DNA of 11,229 bases. Source: Irpex lacteus. Its lineage: Eukaryota; Basidiomycota; Agaricomycetes; Polyporales; Irpicaceae. Shown one piece after another: positions 1 through 7,564 of this stretch. The DNA lies in the NCBI GenBank assembly GCA_001986395.2, contig MQVO02000293.1, forward strand, positions 1 to 11,229. Direction: 5' to 3'. The translations under genes were made by a program, and so were the position numbers. Numbering within the stretch: position 1 is the first letter of the stretch; each line of letters starts with the position of its first letter. The notes beneath the pieces are model-generated. The model searched no databases. It was not told the DNA's origin and worked only from the letters and a program-made list of their open reading frames with translations.

Positions 1-92
1 AAGTTGGTATGTTATATGCCATGGGTTCTATTGGTCTTTTAGGTTTCTTAGTTTGAAGTCATCATATGTATATTGTTGGTTTAGATATTGAC
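1..92 (+). CDS. cox1: cytochrome c oxidase subunit 1, internal exon fragment (partial at both ends)
   Basis: Read from base 3, thirty codons give a stretch typical of COX1: an LYAMGSIGLLGFLVWSHHMY-like segment followed by IVGLDID. The WSHHMY motif includes the two adjacent histidines (codons at 58-63) that in the family ligate copper B. TGA at 55-57 stands where COX1 has tryptophan, which supports mitochondrial code 4. COX1 is the catalytic heme-copper subunit of complex IV in the inner membrane. The usual continuation after GLDVD, TRAYFT, is missing. The frame instead runs on into unrelated codons until TAA at 207-209. No later cox1 exon appears anywhere in the window. This could be an exon next to an intron, or a truncated or duplicated copy; the upstream part lies outside the window. 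Confidence 0.9.
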
Positions 93-305
93 AAAAGATA
101 CATTGAACATTTTATTTACTTGGAGCAAGATAAACCTGTTTTAGGGAGATATACTTTCAAGTTAAACTCAGTTGACGAAAGTGCAAATTTAATTAACGCA
201 AAGGTTTAAAAAACTTTTATGAAAGTGGAGGTTACTAATGTCGACACTAAAGAGGTTACAATATATTTTTCTATTGGTGCTGCTTCTAATATCTCCAAAG
301 TTTAG
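93..305 (+). pseudogene. unidentified reading frame fused in frame to the cox1 fragment
   Basis: The cox1 frame continues for 38 codons of non-COX1 sequence to TAA (207-209). It then stays open for another 31 codons, with an ATG at 219-221, to TAG (303-305). The translation looks protein-like, with mixed polar and hydrophobic residues (for example VEVTNVDTKEVTIYFSIGAA in the second part), and I do not recognise it. An in-frame extension of an exon is how intron-encoded ORFs often begin in fungal cox1 group I introns, but I see no LAGLIDADG or GIY-YIG motif. It could equally be plasmid-derived sequence joined to cox1 by recombination. The internal stop suggests decay or a base-level error. Confidence 0.4.
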
Positions 306-614
306 TTAAAAGTGGGTATTATTTGTGTCTAACAATAAACTATACTGACAAATAACCATAGTATATATTAACTCGAGGATAAAGTTGTGATTCGTTTATT
401 TGTATACAAATTATTAAATAAAAAAAAAAAAAGGATAAGCTTATCCTTTTGATATGGAAGAGAAATTAAGTTTAAAAACATCCTTATATAATCCAAAAAG
501 GTTTAATCGAATTAACTGTCAAAAAAAAATTGGGCTTACATTAACCAATTTAAATAAAACACACTTTATCCTTTTTATTTTAACTTTTATTTTTAGGGGA
601 GGGAGAATCTTTAA
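306..614. other. A/T-rich spacer with no recognised gene
   Basis: This stretch has a poly-A run (about 420-432), a 22-bp perfect palindrome at 429-450 and pyrimidine/purine tracts. A 73-codon open frame starts at 454, but its lysine/asparagine/isoleucine/phenylalanine-heavy composition looks like chance translation of A/T-rich DNA. No tRNA cloverleaf or known motif was seen. Confidence 0.5.
429..450. repeat. 22-bp perfect palindrome
   Basis: The core GGATAAGCTTATCC (433-446) is flanked by AAAA and TTTT, so all 22 bases are self-complementary. As RNA or single-stranded DNA it could form a short hairpin. It sits at the end of a poly-A tract between the cox1-linked frame and the next decayed coding stretch. 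The role is unknown; a processing signal or a recombination-prone element are both possible. Confidence 0.75.
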
Positions 615-1214
615 ATTTATTTCAATGGAGGAGAGGATTATGGGAGCTATAAAATGTATTTCTTTGTGTATTTAAAAGCAGCGTATGATATAAATCTATA
701 TGTTCGAGGTGGCTCTGTAGCAAACTATTATAAAATGTATAAAACATCCGAGGGTTGAGGTTTATTTTATAGTAAGGATGTACGAATTTAAATGTAATAC
801 ATTAACTAGTTATAAGGGGATAATTGTCTATAATAAACTAATTATGGTTATTGAACAGAAAGTTAATGATGGTATATGTGACGTCGTGCCTCATCGTAAC
901 ATCTTGCTCGTCATAGTTAAGGGGGAAACTCAAAGATTTAGCTTGTCAAGGGCAAGGTTTTAAGGTGTTTGTAAACGCAAATGCTAAGCGTTATTTTAGC
1001 ACAACTCGAACAGTACTTAATGATGAAAGTGTGGATAGGGATTGATCAGACAATAGGTCAATTGGATGGTCATCTTTATGATACCACTGATAAGCTTCTC
1101 CGTGATAAATTTTATTTTAAAAGATTTTGGATTTATTACCGGATTTCCTGTACTTGTGATTTAGTCATTAATCCTTTTTGTATTATTATTAAAAAAGGGG
1201 GGGTTTTACCTTAA
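615..1214 (+). pseudogene. decayed unidentified protein gene spread over three frames
   Basis: Four overlapping stretches read as protein when frames are switched. One frame is open from 615 to TAA at 787-789, with TGA as Trp in a KTSEGWGLFYSKD segment. The frame starting at 778 contains CNTLTSYKGIIVYNKLIMV and DVVPHRN and runs to about 915. A third frame is open from about 917 to 1078 and includes KRYFSTTRTVLNDESVD. The 981 frame gives HLYDTTDKLLRDKFYFKRFW and ends in TAA at 1212-1214. I do not recognise the family. Codons ending in C or G (GTC, CTC, CGT, GTG) are commoner here than in nad5, and this resembles the large minus-strand region at 8540-10720. That suggests foreign origin, perhaps the same plasmid. 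Whether the frameshifts are real or errors cannot be told from the sequence. Confidence 0.45.
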
Positions 1215-1344
1215 ATTTTGAGTTGAATGGTGGGTTGCAGCAAGAAATAATAAGGGGTAAACAAATTTATCTCAACTTAGATTGTTCCATTTTGTTCCAT
1301 TCTTAAAAGAGATTATTAGAATAAGTTTTTTGTTATTATTTAAA

Positions 1345-1433
1345 CCCAAAAAACTAGGGTCGCGTAGAAATAATCCCCAAAAAAACTAGTTAGAATTATT
1401 TATAATACCTAGTTTTTGGGGATGTTTTTTGGG
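1345..1433. repeat. nested long inverted repeat (double-stem hairpin)
   Basis: An inner stem pairs 1373-1389 (ATCCCC, A run, CTAG) with 1409-1423 (CTAG, T run, GGGGAT), with a two-base A bulge and a 19-base loop. An outer stem pairs CCCAAAAAAC (1345-1354) with GTTTTTTGGG (1424-1433), a perfect 10 bp. The two 3' arms are directly adjacent, while an 18-base insert separates the 5' arms. A near-identical copy of the inner 5' arm and loop start lies at 7863-7887. This looks like a mobile hairpin element or a plasmid-end relic rather than a chance A/T palindrome. Confidence 0.7.
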
Positions 1434-2444
1434 GGATGGAAGGAGGGTAGTGACTATTAAAATAAACTAACTGACCTTTGACAAAGTACACTTAGAGTAA
1501 AGAAAGTTTTATTTTAATTATATTTAATCAACTACAATTCAAATATTATAAAGTAATTAAAATAATACTTTTGTATCAATCTTAAAATAATGCTTATAAA
1601 ATAATATTATTATTAGATTAAAGATTAGTAATCATGGGGTTACTCCCTTAAGGACTAAGATTGTACTGTCTATTGTAAGAGATAGATTAAATTTATTTAA
1701 AGTTACTTAGTTAATACTTTATTTTGGGGACCCTCTACTTAAAATAAAATTAAATAAATTATAATATAGGGAGACCCAAATTAAAATAAAATAACTGTGT
1801 GTTTATAAAATAATGTGTAGTATCATCTTAGTGAGTAAAACACTCATCTATCAATTAATTAAAGATAAAATAGTAATTAGAGTGATAAATTAATTTAATA
1901 GTATATTAAATTAATTATTTAAACTCTACCTAATTAAATAATTATTATTAGAAAAAGAATAGAGTATCTCTACCAATAATAAATTATCATACAGGGTACA
2001 GATTGGTTCAGTCAACTATCATTAATCTTCTTTATTAGCAATATTGATATAATAGGATGGTAGTGTTAAAAACTAAAAATAAAAAATAAATTATTAAACA
2101 TTTCCATTAATCCACCCCAAATAAAATGAGTAAAGTTAAAGAATAAAAAGAAATAAATTTAGAATATCTATATTCTTTAATCTAATAAGAATAAATAAAT
2201 AAAGGAGTGATTATAAAATAGTGAGTAATTCTAATTGAACGGTAGTTAACTCTCTAAATAAATAATAGAGAATACTATTTATATTATTAAATAAAGAAAT
2301 AACTCTGATTAACTAAGTAATTAATTAATTAAATAAAAAGTAATCATTCCATTGTTCCATTTAATATAATATATTTCTACCCTCATCCACTTACAGTGAA
2401 TGCTCCCCCCTTTTTTTTATATTAAAAAAAAAGGATAAAGGGAG

Positions 2445-2463
2445 TTGGAGGGGTACCCTCCAA
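2445..2463. repeat. 8-bp GC-containing hairpin with 3-base loop
   Basis: TTGGAGGG (2445-2452) and CCCTCCAA (2456-2463) are perfect complements around GTA. A short GC-containing hairpin like this stands out in otherwise A/T-only sequence. Such GC elements are known in fungal mitochondrial intergenic DNA as mobile or recombinogenic clusters. Its function here is unknown. Confidence 0.65.
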
Positions 2464-2587
2464 TATCTTATTAATTAATTATTCCTTTAAAGTGATTGTA
2501 TCTAAGAGAGTAAAAAATTTAATTATTTAATTTGAACTCTTACAATCATTAGTAATATGCAAAGTTAAAGAATATAAAGATAATAAA

Positions 2588-2824
2588 TACCTTTGAACTA
2601 TAGCAGGATTAGGAAGTTGGACTGGATGGATTACTTCTTATGAATATTAAAAAGCAATAGAACTTGGATATAAATTCGAAATTCTCAGAGGGTATAAATT
2701 TGATAGATAAAATATATTTAAAGAGTATATTGAAAGATTATATTCATTAAGATTAGAATATAGTAAAGATAACCCTATGAATTTAATTGCTAAACTATTA
2801 ATTCATAATTTAGCAACTAAATCA
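2588..2824 (+). pseudogene. dpo: plasmid-type family B DNA polymerase fragment (dpo relic)
   Basis: One frame over 79 codons matches the region leading up to motif B of protein-primed family B DNA polymerases from fungal mitochondrial linear plasmids. In order it shows WTGWITSYEY, AIELGYKFEILRGYKFD, NIFKEYIERLYSLRLEYSKD and NPMNLIAKLLI. In intact family members this leads into KxxxNSLYGRFG. Here it changes to HNLATKSD (2804-2824), so the catalytic motif B is lost. Two in-frame TAA codons (2648-2650 and 2708-2710) interrupt it, and there is no start codon, upstream exonuclease domain or downstream palm. It is therefore a dead fragment of an integrated invertron. The identification is from recognition of the conserved spacing and residues, not from a search. 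Confidence 0.82.
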
Positions 2825-3048
2825 GACCCCCAACAAACCTTACAACCAGTAAGATTGTTGCGTAGTTTTAATCGCAGGTCAAACCCTGCCTTCATTTGGA
2901 GTCAAACTAAATAGTAGCTGTTTAAATTACAACAGTGGGGGAGGGCAAGCGCCTTCAGAGAGCATGTACGCACCTCTCGGTTGCGTGAAAATCCGCAACT
3001 TGGCCCAAATATAATAAAAAGGAAACAGGTTGAAAAGGGAGAGATATA
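2825..3048. other. GC-richer structured island of unknown nature
   Basis: Between the polymerase relic and tRNA-Asp lies sequence richer in G and C than its surroundings, with a string of short hairpins. GCAGG pairs with CCTGC near 2875-2890. GGC pairs with GCC at 2944-2953, GAGAG (2958-2962) with CTCTC (2974-2978), and GTTGCG (2980-2985) with CGCAAC (2994-2999). This density suggests a remnant of a structured RNA such as an intron core, rRNA or tRNA, but no family fits well. No coding frame is convincing. Confidence 0.45.
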
Positions 3049-3120
3049 CGAGCCCTTCCAGATTCGAACTGGGACCTCCCGATTGACAATCGGGTACTCT
3101 ACCTATTAAGCTAAGGGCCC
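3049..3120 (-). tRNA. trnD: tRNA-Asp (anticodon GUC)
   Basis: The reverse complement folds as a normal cloverleaf. The 7-bp acceptor stem is GGGCCCT with AGGGCTC, including one G·U pair. The D-arm contains AGGTA. The anticodon stem CCCGA/TCGGG holds the loop TTGTCAA, giving anticodon GTC. The T-arm is CCCAG-TTCGAAT-CTGGA with a C·A mismatch at its base. The discriminator base is G73, as expected for tRNA-Asp. The 72-nt length is typical. No CCA is encoded, so it would be added after transcription. Its orientation is opposite to nad4L and nad5 and the same as rps3. Confidence 0.95.
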
Positions 3121-3231
3121 TATTTTAATTTTACTTAAATAAAAAATCTAATCTATTAGATTCTTTTTAATAATTCTTATTGTTGTATTTAGTATTTATA
3201 GTTTAGATTTATATAATTTATCTTTATATAA

Positions 3232-4247
3232 ATGTTTACTTTTTTTTTAATGTTATTCGTTTCTTTTCTTCACTCTATGTTTATGTCTAAAATATTTAAT
3301 TGGTCAGATGATATCTTAATAAGAACCATACAAAAAACCTTTTTTATAGTATATTTAGCAGTATAGTTATTGTAATTTTTTAATTATCTAGGTCTTAATC
3401 TGATAGGCACAATTCACTGTGATAGTGAAGATGAAGATGAACCAGCGAATAATTCCTTAGAAGGTAAAAATAAGGAACAAGAAACAAATAAAAATGTATT
3501 CGAAGTTAAAAAATTTGAAGGTAAGGATAATAAGGATTACTATAAAATAGAAGGGGACGTTGAAAAAAAGTTTATGACTGAACTTGGTGATAGAATTACG
3601 GATGTTATTAAAACTGGCATCAAAGATGTGGCTCCTAATTTAGGGGCTGCAGCAGCTGGTGGTAGTTTAGGTTCCGCAATAATTAAAGCAACAGCTGGTT
3701 TGCCCCCAGTACAAAGAATAGGTTTGGGAGCTGGGGCTACATTCTTAGGGGCTGGTGCAGCTAAATTAGGCTTAGAAGGAGCTACAAGTTTAAGTAAAAA
3801 CTTAGAGTTAAGTTCAAGTATAAAAAATACTAAATCTGATAAAACTGAACCAGATCAAATACCTTCACCTGATGACACTAACTTTTCAATTAATTCTCCT
3901 TTAGATGAGGCTGATATCCCATTATTAGGCTTAATTAATTCTATACTTAACTTAAATATAATAGAGTTAATAATAATAATATTTATTTTATTCATAAAAT
4001 ACCAAGATAAAATAAAAAAAATATTTTAAATAAAATTATATTCTATATAAATAATAATATACCAGCCCTTAAAAAAGCGAAATATGTTAGAGTCTCTCAT
4101 TTTTTAAATAGTTTACTAATAGTTAATAGTAGATTTAACAAAATAATAATTGTTTATTTTATAATACTATTAATTCTAATAAAAATATTAAATATATATT
4201 TTTTATATAATTTAAATTTAGGTATTGATGACTTTGTATTAGTATAA
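3232..4247 (+). pseudogene. membrane protein of unknown function, broken by two stops and a frameshift
   Basis: A frame starts at ATG 3232 and gives a hydrophobic N-terminal part containing KIFNWSDDILIRTIQ and a probable membrane segment. It meets TAG (3364-3366) and TAA (3373-3375), then continues in the same frame to TAA at 4027-4029. This part has NYLGLNLIGTI, an acidic stretch (SEDEDEP), a lysine/glutamate-rich linker and an ATG at 3574. A glycine/alanine-rich region (LGAAAAGGSLGSAIIKATAG) follows, then PSPDDTNFSINSPLDEADIP and a membrane segment. A -1 shift in the A8 run at 4014-4021 would add about 70 residues with another hydrophobic segment, ending in NLGIDDFVLV at TAA 4245-4247. From memory, hypothetical proteins of this design, with INSPL-type motifs, occur in basidiomycete mitochondrial genomes near plasmid genes. 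Function is unknown. It may be intact if the breaks are base-calling errors. Confidence 0.6.
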
Positions 4248-4618
4248 TTATATTAAAAAAGGATTCTCTTAATCCCCTTTTTATTATTAATAATAAAAAA
4301 TGAAGATGAAAATATTTAATATATACCCCATGAATAAGTCATTATGAACCCCATGATCCTTTAGGCTCCCTTTATATAAATAATATTGTAATTCTTTATC
4401 AGTCCACTCAAATAAGAAATGATTATACTTATAAAACTGTATTCCTTTCCTTGTTCTCTATAAGTCATAAGTTGTGATTTGCTTCTAAGATAGGTATAAG
4501 ATAGTTAATTAAACTTAAACTTTAACTTTCGCTTAGAAGAACGAAACCTATGAGTAACTAATATGTTATGATAAGAGAGATAAGTTTTATAAATCAATAC
4601 TCGGCTGTTTAAAAGGAT

Positions 4619-4632
4619 AAAAACTAGTTTTT
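4619..4632. repeat. 14-bp CTAG-centred palindrome
   Basis: AAAAACTAGTTTTT is perfectly self-complementary. The same AAAAACTAG unit recurs in the nested hairpin at 1345-1433 and in the copy at 7863-7887, so it may be a small dispersed element rather than a chance A/T palindrome. Confidence 0.5.
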
Positions 4633-5050
4633 TATGTTGATTGGTAAGTATTACTCGTAATTAGTCTGTTAACTTATTATTAATTAACTGCTCCTTTAAT
4701 ATTTATGAACTTAACACTAAGAGTATTTTAACTAGGTAGGCAAATTCTTAAACAGAACACTGAAGAAAAAGAATAACTGAAAGTTGATAACTGTAAAACT
4801 TTGTACCCCACTGATACTCAACTAGTAATGAGCTACCCATGTTAACAGAACAAAATATATAAATAGGGGATCAACTCCAATATCTAAACTACCACCATAA
4901 AACTAAAATAATTTTGAGGATAAATTAAATTTCAGTTTTAAAAGAGTAGTAGTAGTTTTTATTTTAAAAATATTAAAAAGTAAAATAAAAATGGGTGCTA
5001 CCTAATAAATTTAGTTTTATATAAGCATAAATAAAAATACATAATAAATT

Positions 5051-5052
5051 TT

Positions 5053-5083
<31 letters not shown>

Positions 5084-5101
5084 TAATTATAAATAAATAA
5101 A
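5051..5101. repeat. TTTA tandem repeat with inverted A/T arm
   Basis: About eight tandem TTTA units are followed by TAATTATAAATAAATAAA, whose TAAATAAA part is complementary to the tandem units, so the region can fold back. It is a simple-sequence tract about 105 bases upstream of nad4L and likely to vary in length between strains. Confidence 0.8.
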
Positions 5102-5206
5102 ACAAAAGTTACTGTTCTTGCCTTTATTTTTTTGGGGAATAGTTAAAATTTTTATTAGGACTTTCGAGTAAGAAACGCACAGTATGTGTCTCTTTATTAA
5201 GATAAA

Positions 5207-5480
5207 ATGAATTTTTCAATCTTTTTATTTTTAATAGGAATCTTAGGGTTTGTTTTAAATAGAAAAAAACATAATTTTAATGATAATAGCAATAGAAATA
5301 ATGTTATTAGCAGTAACTTTATTAGTTTTAATAACTTCATTTAGTTTTGACGATGGAGTAGGACAAACTTTAAGTATATTTATAATTTCAATCGCAGGTG
5401 CTGAATCAGTAATAGGTTTAAGTATTCTAGTTGCATTTTATAGATTAAGAGGAAATATTTCACTTAATAAAACAAATTAA
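5207..5480 (+). CDS. nad4L: NADH dehydrogenase subunit 4L (apparent +1 frameshift)
   Basis: ND4L is a small three-helix subunit in the proton-pumping membrane arm of complex I. ATG at 5207 starts MNFSIFLFLIGILGFVLNRK, a typical fungal N-terminus. The remainder is in the next frame: MIIAIEIMLLAVTLLVLITS, then DDGVGQTLSIFIISIAGAES, then VIGLSILVAFYRLRG, ending TAA at 5478-5480. The glutamates in the second and third helices, conserved in the family, are both present (AIEIM and AGAES). The frames join if the A7 run at 5263-5269 is read as A6, giving 90 residues, close to the usual 89. The isolated downstream frame starting at 5280 is only the C-terminal part and not a separate gene. nad5 follows after 37 bases, and co-transcription with it is likely. 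Confidence 0.94.
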
Positions 5481-5517
5481 GTAGAAAATTAAAAAAAAAT
5501 AACAAATATAAAATAAT

Positions 5518-7564
5518 ATGTATTTAACAATAATCATCTTGCCTTTATTAGGTTCTCTAGTTTCCGGTTTACTAGGTAGAAAAATCGGAGTAACAGGATC
5601 ACATTTTATAACATGTACCTGTTTAATTCTTTCATCAGTATTAGCTACAGTGGCTTATTATGAGGTAGGAATATGTGGCTCTCCAGTTACAGTTCATTTA
5701 GTTAATTGGATAGATTCTGAGTTAATCAATATAAAATGGGAATTTTTATTTGATCAATTAACAGTATCTATGTTTATTCCAGTTCTTTATATTTCTTCAT
5801 TAATTCATATATTCTCTACTGATTATATGTCAAATGATCCTCATAATCAAAGATTTTTCTCTTATTTATCTTTATTCACTTTCTTTATGCTATTTTTAGT
5901 TTCAGGTGCTAATTATTTTGTAATGTTTGTTGGTTGGGAAGGTATTGGTATAGTTTCTTATTTATTAATTAACTTCTGGTTTACAAGATTACAAGCAAAT
6001 AAAGCAGCTATCTTAGCTCTAACTATGAATAGAGTAGGTGATATGGGATTAAGTATTGGGTTTTTTGCCATTTTTGCTTTATTCGGTTCATTAGATTATA
6101 GCGTAATATTTAGTTTAGGTTCATATATGAATGAGAGCGCAATTACAATTATAGGTTTATTACTACTAACTGGTGCAATGGCTAAATCTAGTCAAATACC
6201 TCTTCACAGTTGGTTACCTGGAAGTATGGAAGGTCCTACACCAGTATCAGCTTTAATTCATGCTGCTACTCTAGTTACAGCAGGGTTATACTTATTAGTA
6301 AGATCCTCACCAATATTAGAATATAGTAGTACAGCTTTATTAGTTATTACTTTAGTAGGTGCTAGTACAGCCTTTTTTGCTGCTACTTGTGGTTTAATTC
6401 AAAATGATTTAAAAAGAATAATAGCTTTTAGTACAATAAGTCAATTAGGATATATGGTAATGGCAGTAGGTTTAAGTCAATATAATGTAGCTTTAATGCA
6501 TGTAGTAAATCATGCTTTCTTCAAAGCATTATTATTCTTAGGAGCAGGGGCAGTAATTCATAGTTTTTCTGATCAACAAGATATCAGAAAAATGGGAGGC
6601 TTAATAAACTATTTACCATTTACATATACAGCTATGTTAGTAGGTTCTTTATCTTTATTAGCTACACCTTGGTTAACAGGATTCTATAGTAAAGATTTAA
6701 TAATAGAATTAGCTTATGCTCAATATAGTTTTAGTGGTACTTATGCATTTATTTTAGGAAGTATAACTGCAGGTTTAACTGCATTCTATTCATTTAGATT
6801 AATTTCTTTAGTATTCTTAACTGTACCAAATGGACCTAAAAATTCTTATTTAAACTCACATGAAGCTAACTTAGCCGTAATTTTACCTCTATTTATCTTA
6901 GCCTTATTTAGTATATTTTTTGGTTATTTTGCTTCTGACATCTTTGTTGGATTAGGTTCAGATTTTTTTGCTAACTCTATCTTTATTCATCCTAATAATA
7001 TTAATATTATTGAAGCTGAATTTAGTTTACCTTTATTTATTAAATTATTACCTGCTATATTAAGTTTAGTTGGTGCAGTATTAGCTATCTTATTATATCA
7101 CTTTTCTCCTAAATTTTTAGTTGATTTAACTAATAATTACTTAGGTAGAGAAATATATACTTTTTTAAATGGTAAAATATTTATTTGATGTTGTATATAA
7201 TAAATATATAATAGGTTTAGGTATGAAAGCTGGATATGTAATATCAAAAGTATTAGATAGAGGTGTAATAGAATTAGTTGGACCTCATGGTTTATCTGAA
7301 GAATTAAGCAGTATAGCACAAAGAATTGGTAAATTAGATAGTGGAGTAATTACTACTTACTCTTTATATATTACATTGGGTCTAATCTCATTGGTGTTTG
7401 TATTATTTGCTCCTTTATTAATAGATACTTCATTTGTTAATGAAATAAGATTAATAATAATTATCTTAGCTGCTTTATTTGTATTATTATTTGAAGAACC
7501 CCATATGAATTTAAATAATCTCCCCTCTCCAAAAATAATTTTAAATAGTTCTCCCATTTTTTAA
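5518..7564 (+). CDS. nad5: NADH dehydrogenase subunit 5 (apparent +1 frameshift near the C-terminus)
   Basis: ND5 is the largest antiporter-like subunit of complex I and carries the long lateral helix. The first frame gives 553 residues with family hallmarks. These are GWEGIG at 139-144 (conserved Glu141), AKSSQIPLHSWLP with Lys223, EGPTPVSALIHAAT with His248, LKR with Lys299, NHAFFKALLFLGAGAVIH (332-348), and GFYSKD with Lys392. At the A4 run 7174-7177 the frame must shift to continue as YLFDVVYN, MKAGYVISKVLDRGVIELVG and TYSLYITLGLISLVFVLFAP, which is the normal ND5 C-terminal region. Removing one A gives 681 residues in total. Unshifted, the protein would end soon after, at TAA 7198-7200. 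About the last 23 residues (from 7493) do not look like ND5 and overlap an opposite-strand ORF. The frame starting at 7169 is the C-terminal part of this gene. Confidence 0.96.

Larger units (their letters stand above)
1215..2587. other. A/T-rich intergenic region with hairpins, no gene seen
   Basis: About 1.4 kb of very A/T-rich DNA is full of stops in all frames. Supported structures are the nested hairpin at 1345-1433 and a GC hairpin at 2445-2463. There is also an A/T hairpin near 2409-2433, where CC plus a T run faces an A run plus GG. Many short TTAATTAATT-type self-complementary stretches occur. I found no tRNA, rRNA or protein motif. Confidence 0.55.
4248..5206. other. non-coding region upstream of nad4L
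   Basis: About 960 bases hold no supported gene. A hairpin near 4254-4282 (AAAAAAGGATT with AATCCCCTTTTT) lies just after the membrane protein frame and could mark a transcript end. A 14-bp palindrome AAAAACTAGTTTTT lies at 4619-4632 and a TTTA microsatellite near 5051-5101. The last part presumably carries the nad4L leader, but basidiomycete mitochondrial promoters are not defined well enough to mark one. Confidence 0.5.

Noticed and set aside
454..675. 73-codon open frame on the plus strand
   Set aside because: It is dominated by K, N, I, F and L from A/T-rich DNA, has no motif, and its end overlaps a more protein-like frame starting at 615.
2840..2895. Possible second tRNA (T-arm-like GCAGG hairpin with TCAAAC loop and an ACAA/TTGT stem upstream)
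   Set aside because: The loop is six rather than seven bases, and no matching acceptor stem or D-arm could be found upstream.
2944..3060. Group I intron core near tRNA-Asp
   Set aside because: Only Q-like and partial R-like strings are present, in the wrong order and without an S element or splice partners. Kept only as a lead in the findings.
7137..7319. 60-codon minus-strand frame inside nad5
   Set aside because: It is the antisense of well-conserved nad5 sequence, with leucine/isoleucine/tyrosine-rich shadow composition.
7357..7557. 66-codon minus-strand frame overlapping the nad5 end
   Set aside because: It lies antisense to nad5 and in a different frame from the more credible minus-strand fragment at 7461-7796.
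7169..7564. Separate gene starting at ATG 7169
   Set aside because: Its translation is the normal ND5 C-terminal region, so it is part of nad5 after a one-base shift.
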